This document shows positions 25,290 to 33,561 of a stretch of DNA of 64,000 nucleotides, piece after piece. The number at the start of each line of letters is the position of its first letter. The stretch's first letter is position 1. Source of the stretch: Ensifer sp. IC4062 (GTDB lineage Bacteria > Pseudomonadota > Alphaproteobacteria > Rhizobiales > Rhizobiaceae). The position numbers and the translations under genes are program-made. The stretch is taken from contig NZ_JADYVD010000031.1 of NCBI RefSeq assembly GCF_020193575.1, forward strand, positions 29,551 to 93,550, in the 5' to 3' direction. Below the pieces are notes generated by a model that ran no database searches, had not been told where the DNA came from, and worked only from the letters and a program-made list of their open reading frames with translations.

Positions 25290-25805
25290 ATGACATCGAC
25301 CGAACAGGATGCGCGACGCCTTGAGATGACGGTTCTGATGACGCCGGACATGGCCAATTTCAGTGGCAAGGTGCACGGCGGCGCGCTGCTGAATCTGCTC
25401 GATCGAGTTGCCTTTTCCTGTGCCTCTCGCTTCTCCAAGCAGTATGCGGTGACGTTATCCGTCGACCAGGTGATCTTCAAAGAACCCATCCATGTGGGCG
25501 AACTGGTGACCTTCCGCGCTTCGATCAATTTCGCGGGCCGGACCTCGATGGAGGTCGGTATTCGCGTGGAGGCGGAAGATATCCGTGCCGGCACCCGGCG
25601 GCATACGAACTCCTGCTACTTCACTATGGTTGCCGTGGATAGCGCTGGCCGCCCGGTGGAAGTGCCGCAGTGGCGTCCCGAGACCGCAACCGACAAGCGC
25701 CGACATCGCGCGGCCGAGTTGCGCCGGACGCTGCGGCGCGAGTTTGCAACCCGACTGGAGGCGGTAGCGCAAACAGGTCGCGACGTCGAGGGAGAAGGGG
25801 ACTAG
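25290..25805 (+). CDS. acyl-CoA thioesterase, hotdog fold (YciA-like)
   Basis: A 171-residue protein. The hotdog domain occupies residues 8-125, with the active-site helix FSGKVHGGALLNLLDRVAFS containing the HGG and the catalytic Asp. A YciA-type strand VTLSVDQVIFKEPIHVGELV follows. A basic C-terminal tail of about 40 residues is added. It hydrolyses acyl-CoA esters in the cytoplasm; chain preference is unknown. ATG 25290 follows ACAGGGA. It appears monocistronic. Confidence 0.88.
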   Translation: MTSTEQDARRLEMTVLMTPDMANFSGKVHGGALLNLLDRVAFSCASRFSKQYAVTLSVDQVIFKEPIHVGELVTFRASINFAGRTSMEVGIRVEAEDIRAGTRRHTNSCYFTMVAVDSAGRPVEVPQWRPETATDKRRHRAAELRRTLRREFATRLEAVAQTGRDVEGEGD

Positions 25806-26077
25806 GCAAACGCCGCTGACGCTCTCAACGCTGGCAAGTGCCTCTAAGGGGTAGGCCGCTGCGACGATTGGCAGAGATCTCCGCTGACGAAATCCCGCGC
25901 GCGTGAAGAGGCGGGGCCACAGGCGGGCCCCGACAACAGCCCAGGAGACCAAACGCTCTCGCCCCGGCCGAAACGGCCGGGTTGATTTAAGCGTGCCAGC
26001 CATAAGCATTCGCTTTGCGGTAAGGCCAAGCGGCCAACCGCTTCAACCAGGAACCCGCAAAGCGTGGCCGGCTGGCC

Positions 26078-26515
26078 TCAACCGACAAATATAGCGCGCA
26101 AACGCGCAAACAGGCCTGTCTGCTTCCCGGATATCGCCGCGCGGATGTGACGTGCTGCCGTTGCAGCGCTCACCGTCGCACCGAAATGGCAATAGCAGAT
26201 AACTCTGTGCAATTGCTCGTCGCTCAGTTCGAAGAACCGCTTTGCTTCGCCATAAGTGTCATTTTCCATGCCGGCCGCGCGCAGGACAGGATCCTTGAAT
26301 GCGACCGAGATCGGCGAGTCGTCGCCGCGCATGGTCGCACGCACTCTGGCCGGCTGATACTCGGTCTCGTGCAGCGTCGAGAGATGTCTGTGCGGGATTT
26401 GTTCCAGGAGTTCCGCCCAGCGTTCCAGACGCTCTGCGCGCGTTGTAAGCCGGCGCGGGAAGTCCTGTTTGACCTCTGCGACGATCTGCAGTTGCTCGAG
26501 TGCATGGTGCTTCAT
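26078..26515 (-). CDS. conserved hypothetical protein
   Basis: A 145-residue protein, soluble, with no signal peptide. It has HRHLSTLHETEYQPARVRAT and later LSDEQLHRVICYCHFGATVS. The GGAGG at 5 bases upstream decides ATG 26515 over ATG 26527. It stands alone between intergenic stretches of about 270 and 200 bases. The coding character is good (no frameshift, high GC at third positions), but I do not recognise a family. Confidence 0.65.
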   Translation of the reverse strand: MKHHALEQLQIVAEVKQDFPRRLTTRAERLERWAELLEQIPHRHLSTLHETEYQPARVRATMRGDDSPISVAFKDPVLRAAGMENDTYGEAKRFFELSDEQLHRVICYCHFGATVSAATAARHIRAAISGKQTGLFARLRAIFVG

Positions 26516-26710
26516 TTTGGCCTCCATTCAGACGATAGTTGCTCCGCCCCAGTTCCAAATTCAGCCCGCTATAAAGGTGACTCTTGCGCGTGCCGAAGTC
26601 CAATCACGATCTGTCGTGGAGGGTCGCTTTCACCAAAATGTGCAGCTTTCGCAACGGCGTGGCCGTTTTGCGTGCTCGTTTTGCGCGTGTTCGGAGATAT
26701 TGCCAATGGG

Positions 26711-27100
26711 CTACAACCCGGTGCCGGCCGCAACCGCCGCACGAGGTCGGATCGGTGGCGGCGTCCACGCGCCAAAGCCGCCGTCGATTGTATGAAGCGC
26801 TCCGGTCGTGAAACCAGCTTCGGGGCCGGCGAGATAGGCCGCAATACCGGCGACTTCCTCCGGGCGGCCATCGCGTTTGATCGCCATGAAGCTGTCATGA
26901 AGTCGCTCATCGGGCCGTCTTCCGGGTTCATGTCCGTCGATGTCGGACCGGGTTGGATGACACTGACCGTTATGCCCTTGGCGCCGAAGTCGCGGGCGAG
27001 GCCGCAGGCCATGCGCGGCGGACTTGGTCAGTGCGCAAGCAGCACCGCCGGCGAAAGACATTCGGTCACAGTTTTGGCGACCACGTTGACAGATAGGCAC
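26711..27100 (-). pseudogene. short-chain dehydrogenase remnant with frameshifts
   Basis: Fragments of one SDR protein appear in two leftward frames: FAGGAACALTKSAAHGL (catalytic-region remnant), then ACGLARDFGAKGITVSVIQP and GPTSTDMNPEDGPMSDFM in another frame, then GRPEEVAGIAAYLAGPEAGF and TIDGGFGAW back in the first. The N-terminal Rossmann motif is absent. The order is that of a normal SDR C-terminal half, so this is a truncated, frameshifted pseudogene. It abuts the thiD promoter region on the other strand. Confidence 0.8.
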
Positions 27101-27116
27101 CGCTGTCCGATACAAT
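27086..27116 (+). promoter_or_regulatory. probable original thiD promoter
   Basis: TTGACA (27086-27091) and TACAAT (27111-27116) with a 19-base spacer. Transcription would start at about 27122, the first base of the TPP aptamer. Because the island is inserted downstream, this promoter no longer reads directly into thiD. Confidence 0.5.
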
Positions 27117-27120
27117 GCCA

Positions 27121-27188
27121 ACATTCCGAGGGGAGCACCGAGCGGTGCTGAGATGGCAGTGAGCCGGACCCTTGAACCTGATCCGGGT
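27121..27188 (+). promoter_or_regulatory. TPP riboswitch, 5' part (interrupted by the island)
   Basis: Conserved THI-box elements are present: GGGGAGC...GGTGCTGAGATGGC (the CTGAGA core) and ACCCTTGAACCTGATCCGGG. The 3' conserved strand (ATGCCGGCGTAGG) does not follow; instead the sequence changes to TTGTTAACGCC. The missing piece lies at 44784-44804 directly upstream of thiD. Joining the two gives a complete aptamer. Confidence 0.9.
27176..27188. repeat. attL core repeat ACCTGATCCGGGT
   Basis: A 13-bp direct repeat, identical to 44771-44783. Bases on both sides differ between the two copies. It lies within the conserved 3' region of the TPP aptamer and marks the left end of the island. Confidence 0.88.
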
Positions 27189-27238
27189 TTGTTAACGCCT
27201 TGAAAGTGCTGGATTTCCGGGGTTCGGTCAACCTAAAA

Positions 27239-27269
27239 TGTAGCAACCAGTGTAGCAGGAATGTAGCAA
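27239..27269 (+). repeat. left arm-type repeats (three TGTAGCAA)
   Basis: TGTAGCAA, TGTAGCAG and TGTAGCAA start at 27239, 27251 and 27262 (steps of 12 and 11). The same triplet with the same steps is at 44693-44723. These are probable integrase arm-binding sites, 51 bases inside the left core. Confidence 0.8.
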
Positions 27270-27310
27270 ATCCCGCTTTTGTCCGGATGCTGTATCCAAA
27301 GTCTTGCAGC

Positions 27311-28060
27311 CTAACCAGCGATAAGGGGCTGATCACTGACGTGCAGGTAGCTCCAAAACCGCTCAATCCGTTCTTCCGGGCGAAACAGTTCACGAATGCG
27401 CTCACTGTGAAGCAAATACGCCCTTCCGAGTTCTTCGTTTCGCTGATTGCTTAGCATGACCGTATTGCCGTGACCGTCAGAACCTGTCTCCCAAGGGTTC
27501 TGCTGCTTGAAGGTCTCATAGTCGTTAATTTGATTGGCGATGTCCTCGAACCAGTCTGCAAGCGATTGGTCGAACACAAACGATGCCTCATGGGATAGAT
27601 TGATCATCGCCCAATAAGACGCGCCGTCGTAGTCCTTGTGGTTGTGCTCGTTGTCGAAATTTACGAACTTCTGATAAATCTCAAAGCGCTTGTCGAAGAG
27701 GCTTAGCTTGTAAGTCTTCTTGGCATTCTCGAGTGATTGTTCATGCTGCAAAGCCAAAAGGGCATTCTGCTTATGGATTGTCGCCAACTGCGCGTCGATG
27801 ACAGCTTGGTTTTCGCGGAACTGTTCGCGGGTTTCGTTCAATTCCTGTCGTTGCGTGAGAACTGCTGCAACGAGCCAGATCAACGCAATCGGCGCAAAGA
27901 TACCGGCTAGGAAATCACCGACTTCGTTCAGGTCGTGTTCTGTGGTGAGAAAGGTCCAAGTTCTCCACCAGCCCATTGTGTACCCGACTGCAAGGGCGTA
28001 TGCGGCAGTGAACGCGCCCGCGAACCATAGCCAGTTTATGCCTTTCCAAGTGCGTTTCAA
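27311..28060 (-). CDS. membrane-anchored coiled-coil protein of unknown function
   Basis: A 249-residue protein. Two hydrophobic helices lie at residues 10-30 and 48-68, followed by a coiled-coil-like segment (about 70-115, rich in Gln, Glu and Asn) and a soluble C-terminal domain with aromatic residues. The start is a TTG at 28060 with AAGGG upstream. This two-helix-plus-coiled-coil layout is frequent in accessory-island proteins, but no function is established. It is the first gene inside the left end of the island and is transcribed toward it. Confidence 0.65.
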   Translation of the reverse strand: MKRTWKGINWLWFAGAFTAAYALAVGYTMGWWRTWTFLTTEHDLNEVGDFLAGIFAPIALIWLVAAVLTQRQELNETREQFRENQAVIDAQLATIHKQNALLALQHEQSLENAKKTYKLSLFDKRFEIYQKFVNFDNEHNHKDYDGASYWAMINLSHEASFVFDQSLADWFEDIANQINDYETFKQQNPWETGSDGHGNTVMLSNQRNEELGRAYLLHSERIRELFRPEERIERFWSYLHVSDQPLIAG

Positions 28061-28218
28061 TCACCCAATCCCTTGGCATACACAAGCAGCGACGAATAGC
28101 ACGTCTGGATCATCGTATCCGCCCACAATCTTCGGGGTCGCCGCCCTCTTGCGCATCAGTTTCATATTGCAATCTCTGCGCGAGGACTTGTAGATACTCT
28201 TTATTACGGAGAATATCT

Positions 28219-29091
28219 ATGACTGCATCCCGCGTTTCGTCCGTCCCCACAAAAAGCACCGTCACTTCATTTCTCACTAACGTATTTTCCCGAGCGCCAG
28301 CCAGCGCTATCAGGTGCTACAGAGGGCAGTCAGCTCTCGTATGGGAGTTGAAGCCGTCGGTCATGCGCGGGCTTCGATCCAATGCGGAAAGCCAAATCTT
28401 CAGCGAACTGATGGTGGAAGCTCCGTCAGAATTCAGCAACGATCGCTCCATGTTTGATAAACTGGTGCGAGCGCAGCATTATGGCTTGCCTACTCGGTTG
28501 CTAGACGTGTCGCTTAATCCATTGGTGGGTCTCTACTTCGCCTGCAATGAAGAACAACATCACGACAAAGACGGCGTAGTTCAGATATTTGACTTTGAGG
28601 ATAAACGTATAAAATTCGCAGATAGCGACACTGTTAGCCTAATATCAAACCTCGCAAGGCTATCTGATGAAGAGAAAAGAGAAATTACCACCCGTTATAG
28701 GCGGACTAAAAGATGGACGGCTTCAACGAAAAGAACATTCCGTGAATGCGATGCAATGAAACGGCTTACGCAGTTCGTACGCGTTGAAAAGCCATACTTT
28801 TTAGATGCAGCCAATCCACAGGACCTATTCAAATACTTCTTCGTCCATCCCGCCAAGAATAATCGGAGGGTGGTAGCTCAGTCGGGTGCATTCATTGCCG
28901 CAGGACTGCTGCAATACCGCTCTCCGGGGAATAGCCTTAGCTTTTCCATGCGGGAAATCAGGATCCCGGCGGCAGCAAAAGGCAAAATATTAGACGAACT
29001 GGATGTGCTTAACATAAACTCTAGAACAATGTTCCCAGAAGTCGAGTTCGCCGCAAAATATATAAAAAACAAGTGGGTGGACGATGTTTAA
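28219..29091 (+). CDS. FRG-domain protein
   Basis: A 290-residue protein with the FRG domain in its N-terminal half: IRCYRGQSALVWELKPSVMR, then RAQHYGLPTRLLDVSLNPLV and GLYFAC. The domain is named for a conserved Phe/Tyr-Arg-Gly; its activity is not established, and it is common in mobile and defence-related loci. No signal peptide is seen. ATG 28219 has a GGAG 8 bases upstream. It is divergent from the coiled-coil membrane protein gene. Codon use is AT-richer than outside the island. Confidence 0.85.
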   Translation: MTASRVSSVPTKSTVTSFLTNVFSRAPASAIRCYRGQSALVWELKPSVMRGLRSNAESQIFSELMVEAPSEFSNDRSMFDKLVRAQHYGLPTRLLDVSLNPLVGLYFACNEEQHHDKDGVVQIFDFEDKRIKFADSDTVSLISNLARLSDEEKREITTRYRRTKRWTASTKRTFRECDAMKRLTQFVRVEKPYFLDAANPQDLFKYFFVHPAKNNRRVVAQSGAFIAAGLLQYRSPGNSLSFSMREIRIPAAAKGKILDELDVLNINSRTMFPEVEFAAKYIKNKWVDDV

Positions 29092-29207
29092 TATTTGAGA
29101 GAACCCTATTCCCCAGAGGGCACGTTCTCCAAGAACACGGAGCAACGAGTTGATGCAGTCACCCCCACATCGGTAAGCTGCTACTGATCAAAATCTGACG
29201 CTTGGTA

Positions 29208-29690
29208 CTATGGGTAAGCCTCCTCCGGATAATCGAGCCTTAGACAATCGCCCAAAGTCATGTCCTCGTCGGGGTTGCAGTCCCAAATCGTGAGCGGGAT
29301 TCGGTACTCTTCGGCGATGCGTTTTGCGCGAACGACGTGGTTCGCGCACATCTCCAACCGCCTGTCTTCGGTACAGGCGAAAATAATGCCGGGTTTCCTA
29401 GGCGTTCGCACCTGGTAATGCCAACGGGGGAACGCCTCCGAGTTCTTGCCAAACTCGGTTGTCCAAAGCGCGTAGTGAAGCGCCTGCCCAATGGCCTCAG
29501 CCCATTTGTTCGAGAACTCTACCTCGATGGCATGCGTAGCACTAATGCAGTCAGTTCGTGTACCGTCAGGATTGTAGAACTCTTTGATCATTCCGGCGCA
29601 ATAGCGGTCTACCAAGTCCGCTTCGGTCAGAGCGTGCGCCGGATTCAGCCCGAACAGAACAAACAAAACGGCAATTGGCGATGGTTTCAT
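29208..29690 (-). CDS. exported hypothetical protein, possible PD-(D/E)XK-like fold
   Basis: A 160-residue protein with a signal peptide (residues 1-21, ending AHA). The mature part has ATHAIEVEFSNKWAEAIGQA followed by LHYALW and KPGIIFAC. The E-V-E-F...KWAEAIGQ...YA arrangement resembles a nuclease-like core in which the acidic pair is followed by a Lys and a Gln-bearing helix, but this is read by eye. Six cysteines in the mature part fit an exported protein. ATG 29690 follows GGAGGAG. Function unknown. Confidence 0.6.
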   Translation of the reverse strand: MKPSPIAVLFVLFGLNPAHALTEADLVDRYCAGMIKEFYNPDGTRTDCISATHAIEVEFSNKWAEAIGQALHYALWTTEFGKNSEAFPRWHYQVRTPRKPGIIFACTEDRRLEMCANHVVRAKRIAEEYRIPLTIWDCNPDEDMTLGDCLRLDYPEEAYP

Positions 29691-29837
29691 TGCGTGCTCC
29701 TCCATGCCGCCTCTCTCTCATCAGGTAAAGATAGCCTGCATACACCGGAGGCAACAAAGTCGGAGATCGTTTCGCACTCCCGCGCCCCCGATCATTGTCT
29801 GGGGAGAAGGCGTTGGGCATTTAAAGGTGGAACGGTT

Positions 29838-30287
29838 TCAAACCTTGCCCTTCTTCGCCAGCACGTCGGCAGCATCGAACGCGCCACGGGCACCCGCCTC
29901 ATTCGCATGGAACATGATGACGGTCACGCCAATCTGTCGGGTCGGGGCATACATCGGCGTCGAGAATGACGAGCCGGAATAGTTCCCGTAAACGCTATTG
30001 CCAACGACGTTGGCTGTTCCGTACCCGCTTGTGTGGGTGTTCATGCCTACGAACTGCGAACCCGATGCAGTTTGAGCCTGATCAAGCCTGAAGTGCGTGT
30101 AGCCACGGCTTAAGGTCGCTTCCGCTGCTTTTTTCATGGTGATCGCACCGGCTGCGCTGGTGAAGAGCAAACCTGAAGCGTTTGTATCGAGCCGAACCAT
30201 GTTTTGTGCGAGCGGCATTTCGCTCGTGGTGGCGCAGCCGCTAACCAGCGCCGCCGAAAGCAGCGCAACCATGATAATGCGTTTCAT
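29838..30287 (-). CDS. lipoprotein of unknown function
   Basis: A 149-residue protein with a lipoprotein signal ending in LVSGC (Cys at residue 18). The mature part contains ATLSRGYTHFRL, a pattern seen in small outer-membrane lipoproteins, and a Gly/Ser/Asn-rich stretch (residues 80-110). ATG 30287 follows GGGGGA. It is monocistronic inside the island. Confidence 0.7.
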   Translation of the reverse strand: MKRIIMVALLSAALVSGCATTSEMPLAQNMVRLDTNASGLLFTSAAGAITMKKAAEATLSRGYTHFRLDQAQTASGSQFVGMNTHTSGYGTANVVGNSVYGNYSGSSFSTPMYAPTRQIGVTVIMFHANEAGARGAFDAADVLAKKGKV

Positions 30288-30396
30288 AAATCCCCCAGCA
30301 AATGCGAATCGGAAAACCGCATTCCTACATCAGGACTGGGCGCCTAGAATTGCAAGCCTAAGTGAGCGCAATCCCCCGCTGTATAGGCGGTGCGTT

Positions 30397-30654
30397 TTAA
30401 AGCATGCTCTCTTGTTCAACTTTTGAAACTAATTGCTTCAACGCCTCAATGGGATCGAACCCGATTACCTGCGCCAGTGTCACGTACTCAATGACGTCAA
30501 TGCGTCTTTGCCCGCTTTCAAGCCTCGCAATGAATGACTGGTGCTCGCCCACCGCCTTCGCGAGATCATCCTGTGTCAGACCCGCAATTTTTCGCTTTTC
30601 GATTAGGAGAGCTACCAGAGCCTCGTGTCCTCTGGAACCTAACGTTTTCTGCAC
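30397..30654 (-). CDS. XRE-family helix-turn-helix regulator
   Basis: An 85-residue protein. A helix-turn-helix spans residues 15-65: IAGLTQDDLAKAVGEHQSFI and ARLESGQRRIDVIEY are a typical Cro/CI-type DNA-binding unit. There is no ligand domain. It probably regulates island genes. A 9-bp inverted repeat 7 bases upstream of the start is a candidate operator. Confidence 0.88.
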   Translation of the reverse strand: MQKTLGSRGHEALVALLIEKRKIAGLTQDDLAKAVGEHQSFIARLESGQRRIDVIEYVTLAQVIGFDPIEALKQLVSKVEQESML

Positions 30655-30660
30655 AAAACC

Positions 30661-30684
30661 AGCCCCATTCCGAGAAATGGGGCT
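30661..30684. promoter_or_regulatory. inverted repeat upstream of the XRE gene
   Basis: AGCCCCATT (30661-30669) pairs perfectly with AATGGGGCT (30676-30684). It lies just before the start of the XRE gene and may be its operator. A terminator function is less likely as there is no T run. Confidence 0.5.
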
Positions 30685-30852
30685 TCAATTATATGCAAAA
30701 AACAGATATCTAAAAATCAGATAATCGATAATCCCGTTCGGTTGTCGAGGGCGCGGGGTTGCATCAGTTCACGCAACAGAGCCGCAGAGGCAGATTGGTG
30801 CCCCTGAGCGAACCCATGCCCACGTGATCTTCACATCTGAGGAATAGCCTGA

Positions 30853-31038
30853 ATGCTCAGTAAGATTTTCTTTTTCATCATACGGACAATCGTGTTTCTT
30901 GTTTTTCTTGGCTGGCTCGCGTCCAAATTTCTCATAGGCGACATGAGCCTTGCGCCGCCGGAAAACACCAGCAGTGATCTCAATAGCGGAAGCGGTTTGA
31001 TTGTGCCGAACGATCCCCGCTTCCCTGGCGACAACTGA
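30853..31038 (+). CDS. small membrane protein
   Basis: A 61-residue protein with one hydrophobic helix (residues 4-28) and a polar, Pro/Ser/Asn-rich tail of about 30 residues. ATG 30853 follows GAGGAA. No family is recognised. It lies in a run of small exported or membrane proteins. Confidence 0.55.
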   Translation: MLSKIFFFIIRTIVFLVFLGWLASKFLIGDMSLAPPENTSSDLNSGSGLIVPNDPRFPGDN

Positions 31039-31099
31039 TCAGACTGTAGGAAAGCCCTGTCCACGACCAACCCTGAACCGCCCCGCATAGGAGAGGAAA

Positions 31100-31471
31100 T
31101 TGCGAACTATCTTAACTTGCCTTTTGACGCTGGCGCTGACTGGTGTTGCGCACGCGGGAATGACGGTCTCTTTCGATTGGGGACCGACGAAAAAATGTTT
31201 CGACGGCAAATCGCCGCCGATGACGCTGTCGGGGGTGCCGGAAGGAACGACGCAACTCGACATTCGTATGAAGGACCAGAACGCTCCGGACTTCCTCCAT
31301 GGTGGCGGGAAGGTTGCGTATGAAGGGCAGAAATCGCTTCCCTACGGGGCTTTCCGTTATAAGGGGCCATGCCCACCGATGGGAAAGCACAAGTACCGTT
31401 TCACGGTGAAAGCGCTCGACAGCGAGGGTAAGGTGCTTGGCACGGCGAAAGCTGATCGAATGTTCCCGTGA
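31100..31471 (+). CDS. exported PEBP-like (YbhB/YbcL) protein, short
   Basis: A 123-residue protein with a signal peptide (residues 1-19, VAHA). KCFDGKSPPMTLSGVPEGTT matches the first conserved block of bacterial phosphatidylethanolamine-binding-like proteins. GPCPPMGKHKYRFTVKALD matches the G-P-C-P-P-x-G-x-H-x-Y block. It lacks some central strands of the roughly 160-residue family, so it is a compact variant. The start is a TTG after GGAGAGGAAA. A rho-independent terminator follows. Confidence 0.7.
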   Translation: MRTILTCLLTLALTGVAHAGMTVSFDWGPTKKCFDGKSPPMTLSGVPEGTTQLDIRMKDQNAPDFLHGGGKVAYEGQKSLPYGAFRYKGPCPPMGKHKYRFTVKALDSEGKVLGTAKADRMFP

Positions 31472-31491
31472 GATGGCAGGTGAGCAATCTG

Positions 31492-31517
31492 AACCCCGTT
31501 CTTTGGGCGGGGTTTTT
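31492..31517 (+). terminator. rho-independent terminator after the PEBP-like gene
   Basis: Stem AACCCCG / CGGGGTT with a 9-base loop followed by TTTTC, 20 bases after the stop codon. Confidence 0.8.
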
Positions 31518-31590
31518 CGTTGGAGCGCCATCCCTCGACCAGTCCTGATCCGTTGGAAATGAGCAACGCAAGAGGGCCTTGGAGGCACGA

Positions 31591-31848
31591 ATGAAATCGA
31601 ATGGTTTCGGAAGCTGGGAACAGAGGATCGTTGTTAGCGTCGAAAAGGAGCATGCGCCGCGAGTCGCCGCGAAACTCGGCATCGATCCATTCAAGGAAGC
31701 AGGAGAGCCCGGGCGGGCCTATTTTGCGTGGACCAGACTTTCCATGCGTCGGGGAAACGATGAAGACATAGTTTTTGATTTGTCGATGTTGCTTGGCATC
31801 GACGGTGAAGGGAATTGGAAAGTCGATTGGAGCGAATCCGAATATTGA
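31591..31848 (+). CDS. hypothetical protein
   Basis: An 85-residue soluble protein with WEQRIVVSVEKEHAPRVAAK at the start and an acidic C-terminus. ATG 31591 is chosen because GGAGG lies 6 bases upstream; the longer frame begins at a TTG overlapping that site. No recognisable family. Confidence 0.5.
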   Translation: MKSNGFGSWEQRIVVSVEKEHAPRVAAKLGIDPFKEAGEPGRAYFAWTRLSMRRGNDEDIVFDLSMLLGIDGEGNWKVDWSESEY

Positions 31849-32055
31849 GCGGCGTTTTCGGCTGAACTAACCGAAAAAATTCTGAGGCGAGCTTTTCGCC
31901 CTCACGCGGCTACCTGTTCCAACGCTATGCGGGCTAGCGTATTCAGGAAATGGATGCGCCGATTTTCACGACCTTCTTGGTTCGCCGATCCGCATTGTGC
32001 GCAAGGTGGGGATGATTGATGTTCATGTGATGCACCACACATTGTTTTCGGTTAT

Positions 32056-33561
32056 GTGTCGATGACGTGGAGAATCGTGGGTTCATTAGAAATGCTTGAA
32101 AAGGTTGACCGTATCCGAAAGGATGTGTCCGCGACGACCGAGCAACATCATAAGTCCAGCTTTGGGCAGTTCATGACGCCCGCGCCTACCGCGCGTTTCA
32201 TGGCGTCCCTTTTTCCAGGGGCGTCAGGCACGTGTTATTTGCTGGACGCTGGAGCAGGCGTGGGCGGTCTTACCTGTGCATTTCTCGATCGTTGGGCTGA
32301 GGGCGGATTTCAATTCGACGAGGTGATTGCCGAGGCATACGAAATCGACGGTCGGCTGAACCTCCATCTCAGGCAGCATCTTGCCGAATATGCCGCCCGA
32401 ATGAATCTCCAAACCAAGGTCTTTGACGACGATTTCATCGAAGCTGGTGTGCGACGCTCGATTGCACGGAGGCCTGTATTCACTCATGCGATCCTCAACC
32501 CACCATACAAGAAGATTAATACCGGTTCCCAACACCGCATGGACCTGAGTAGAGCCGGCGTAGAGACCGTGAACCTCTACACCGGCTTCGTCGCGTTGGC
32601 TCTTGACCTCTTGGTTGAGGGGGGCGTGCTCGTTGCTATCATTCCGCGAAGTTTCTGCAACGGGCCTTATTACCGTCCTTTCCGAGATTGGTTGTTCCAA
32701 CGCGCTGCGATCAGACGTGTCCACCTGTTTGATAGCCGAAACTCGGCATTCAAAGATGACAAAGTGCTTCAGGAGAACGTGATTATCGTGCTGGAACGTG
32801 GCGGTCAGCAAGGGGCGGTCACCGTATCGACGTCCACCGACGACACCTTCACTGACCTTCTCCTGACCCAGCATGATTTTTCGAAGATTGTTCACCCCGG
32901 AGACCGGGAGCGGTTCATTCACATTCCGACATCTGAAGAGGTGGACCCGCTTGACCTGCCCGGTCTCACGTATTCCATTGCCTCTCTGGGACTGAAGGTT
33001 TCGACTGGTCCAGTCGTCGATTTCCGGATGCGCAGCCATACCCGACAGATGCCGGAAGATGGCACTGTTCCCTTGCTCTATCCCGGGCACCTAACAGGCT
33101 ATGGGCTTCGGTGGCCCATTGAGGGTTTCAAAAAGCCGAACGCTATTTTTGTGGATGATGCGTCGCGCAAGTGGCTCATTCCGAAGGGATGGTATCCGGT
33201 CATCCGGCGTTTCTCTTCGAAGGAGGAGCGGCGCAGGATCGTGGCGGGAGTGATCGACCCACGGGGGTTGGACGATTTCGAGCTAATCGGACTGGAGAAC
33301 CACGTAAACTTCATCCACGAAAACAAGCGCCCACTTACCGAAGTTCTTGCAAAAGGGCTGGCTGTGTTCCTGAACACGTCAGCGGTTGATGCGTCGTTTC
33401 GCCGGTTCAATGGTCACACGCAGGTCAATGCGAGTGACTTGAAGAACATGCGTTATCCGTCTCGCGACGTCCTTACCGCATTGGGAGAATGGCTGATGAG
33501 GCGCAACGACATTCCCGATCAAGAAAGCATTGATGCAGCATTTTCAGAGGCGATTAAGTGA
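32056..33561 (+). CDS. type II DNA adenine methyltransferase
   Basis: A protein of about 490-500 residues. The SAM-binding motif I region is LLDAGAGVGGLTCAF. Motif IV is AILNPPYKKINT (N-P-P-Y), that of N6-adenine methyltransferases. The layout resembles the Eco57I/PstI-type methylases. It overlaps the PstI-like endonuclease gene by 4 bases, so it is the protective half of a restriction-modification pair. The start is uncertain: GTG 32056, GTG 32077 (GGAG upstream) and ATG 32092 are all possible. Confidence 0.85.
   Translation: MSMTWRIVGSLEMLEKVDRIRKDVSATTEQHHKSSFGQFMTPAPTARFMASLFPGASGTCYLLDAGAGVGGLTCAFLDRWAEGGFQFDEVIAEAYEIDGRLNLHLRQHLAEYAARMNLQTKVFDDDFIEAGVRRSIARRPVFTHAILNPPYKKINTGSQHRMDLSRAGVETVNLYTGFVALALDLLVEGGVLVAIIPRSFCNGPYYRPFRDWLFQRAAIRRVHLFDSRNSAFKDDKVLQENVIIVLERGGQQGAVTVSTSTDDTFTDLLLTQHDFSKIVHPGDRERFIHIPTSEEVDPLDLPGLTYSIASLGLKVSTGPVVDFRMRSHTRQMPEDGTVPLLYPGHLTGYGLRWPIEGFKKPNAIFVDDASRKWLIPKGWYPVIRRFSSKEERRRIVAGVIDPRGLDDFELIGLENHVNFIHENKRPLTEVLAKGLAVFLNTSAVDASFRRFNGHTQVNASDLKNMRYPSRDVLTALGEWLMRRNDIPDQESIDAAFSEAIK

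Noticed and set aside
27121..27188. tRNA gene as the integration target of the island
   Set aside because: No cloverleaf or T-loop sequence is present; the conserved elements are those of a TPP aptamer.
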